The notes under the pieces: generated by a model | What the model saw: only the letters and a program-made list of their open reading frames with translations | Database searches by the model: none | Told to the model about the DNA's origin: nothing | Assembly (NCBI RefSeq): GCF_016908375.1 | Contig: NZ_JAFBDS010000001.1 | Span: forward strand, 467,142 to 531,141 | DNA from: Amphibacillus cookii | Lineage (GTDB): Bacteria > Bacillota > Bacilli > Bacillales > Amphibacillaceae | Reading direction: 5' to 3' | DNA: 64,000 nucleotides | Position numbers and translations under genes: made by a program | Part shown: one piece after another, positions 63,486-64,000 of the stretch | How positions within the stretch are numbered: the first letter of the stretch is position 1 | Layout of the letters: each line of letters starts with the position of its first letter

Positions 63486-64000
63486 TGGCTAAAAGACAAC
63501 CTATGGGTAGAAAAACAAAGAACAGATTAGAAATTGCAGCCATGTACTTAATTATTGCCGTTATGTTTGTCATTATCTTTTACCCGTTATTATGGGCGTT
63601 CGGTATATCTTTAAATCCAAGCTCCAATTTATATGGTGCATCGATCATTCCTGAAAATTGGTCATTTGTACATTATGAATGGCTGTTTACAAGTCCAAGA
63701 AGTAACTATTTATTATGGTATCAAAATACTTTAGTGGTTGCTTTATCTGTATCGTTGATCGGGACATTACTAGTCAGTTTTACTGCTTATGCCTTTTCAC
63801 GTTATCGATTTAGAGGAAGAAAATATGGATTATATGCTTTCCTCCTACTGCAAATGTTTCCAGTGTTAATGGCGATGGTGGCACTCTATATCTTACTTAA
63901 CACGATTGGTTTATTAGATAGTTTGTTAGGGTTGATTATTATTTATATTGGTAACAATATTCCGATGAACGCCTTTTTGGTTAAGGGTTACTTTGATACA
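63485..64000 (+). CDS. mdxG: Maltodextrin ABC transporter permease MdxG (MalG-type), cut by window end
   Basis: The first 172 residues are present. They begin MAKRQPMGRKTKNRLEIAAM, then a membrane helix, then NTLVVALSVSLIGTLLVSFT and AYAFSRYRFRGRKYGLYAFL with LQMFPVLMAMVALYILLN, all typical of MalG/MdxG. The ATG overlaps the mdxF stop (TAATG). The EAA loop and C-terminus lie beyond the window. Confidence 0.93.
   Translation, partial: MAKRQPMGRKTKNRLEIAAMYLIIAVMFVIIFYPLLWAFGISLNPSSNLYGASIIPENWSFVHYEWLFTSPRSNYLLWYQNTLVVALSVSLIGTLLVSFTAYAFSRYRFRGRKYGLYAFLLLQMFPVLMAMVALYILLNTIGLLDSLLGLIIIYIGNNIPMNAFLVKGYFDT

Overview
The window is a low-GC Gram-positive chromosome segment from a spore-forming member of the Bacillaceae. 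The evidence is the conserved spx-mecA-coiA-pepF-roxS-yjbH-yjbK-yjbM-nadK-yjbO-prpE-fabI-cotO-cotZ neighbourhood, spore coat genes, strong AGGAGG-type ribosome binding sites and SigA promoters. Citrate fermentation with a membrane (probably sodium-pumping) oxaloacetate decarboxylase, maltose PTS and maltodextrin ABC uptake, a GH95 fucosidase and acidic exported proteins suggest a fermentative, possibly halo- or alkaliphilic bacillus such as an Amphibacillus-like organism. The genus is a guess.

Layout. 0.4-15 kb is the ancestral Bacillus stress, proteolysis and lipid block. It holds Spx and two of its control or proteolysis partners (MecA, SpxH), CoiA, PepF, the RoxS/RsaE small RNA, (p)ppGpp synthetase, NAD kinase, FabI with a FapR operator, and coat genes. 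It is interrupted at 6.23-7.38 kb by a 1.15-kb cassette (csaA and a DinB-family gene) with IS6-like inverted ends and a perfect 8-bp target duplication. 15-22.6 kb has small coat-region genes, YetF-type and GNAT proteins, a chemoreceptor, a cell wall hydrolase and two SEDS glycosyltransferases. 22.87-26.1 kb is a decayed accessory island beside tRNA-Val: integrase remnant, voltage-gated K+ channel, gene relics and a P-loop kinase. 26.1-36.9 kb is a citrate fermentation locus: citG and a GntR regulator diverge from citCDEFX, a CitMHS transporter and oadA, oadG, a biotin carrier and oadB. 37-50.8 kb is mixed: GH95 fucosidase, a BmrCD-like heterodimeric drug exporter with a leader peptide and tandem attenuators, a C45 NTN-hydrolase, a lipoprotein, a VLRF1-type factor, VOC and SDR proteins. 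51-55.3 kb is a glvC-glvA-glvR maltose PTS locus. 55.3-64 kb has a CwlK-like peptidase, ilvD, a chemoreceptor and the start of a maltodextrin ABC operon (mdxEFG, with mdxG cut by the window end).

The most unusual feature is a modular intergenic repeat (called R1 here) of about 110-250 bp with at least 16 full or partial copies. Each full copy is built from two hairpins, and the two subtypes keep the first stem by compensatory changes. Every copy found lies in the same orientation on the + strand whatever the direction of the neighbouring genes, and several copies supply or touch the stop codon of the adjacent gene. A second palindromic repeat (R2) occurs in both orientations.

All calls come from reading the sequence and from knowledge of the families; no database search was run.
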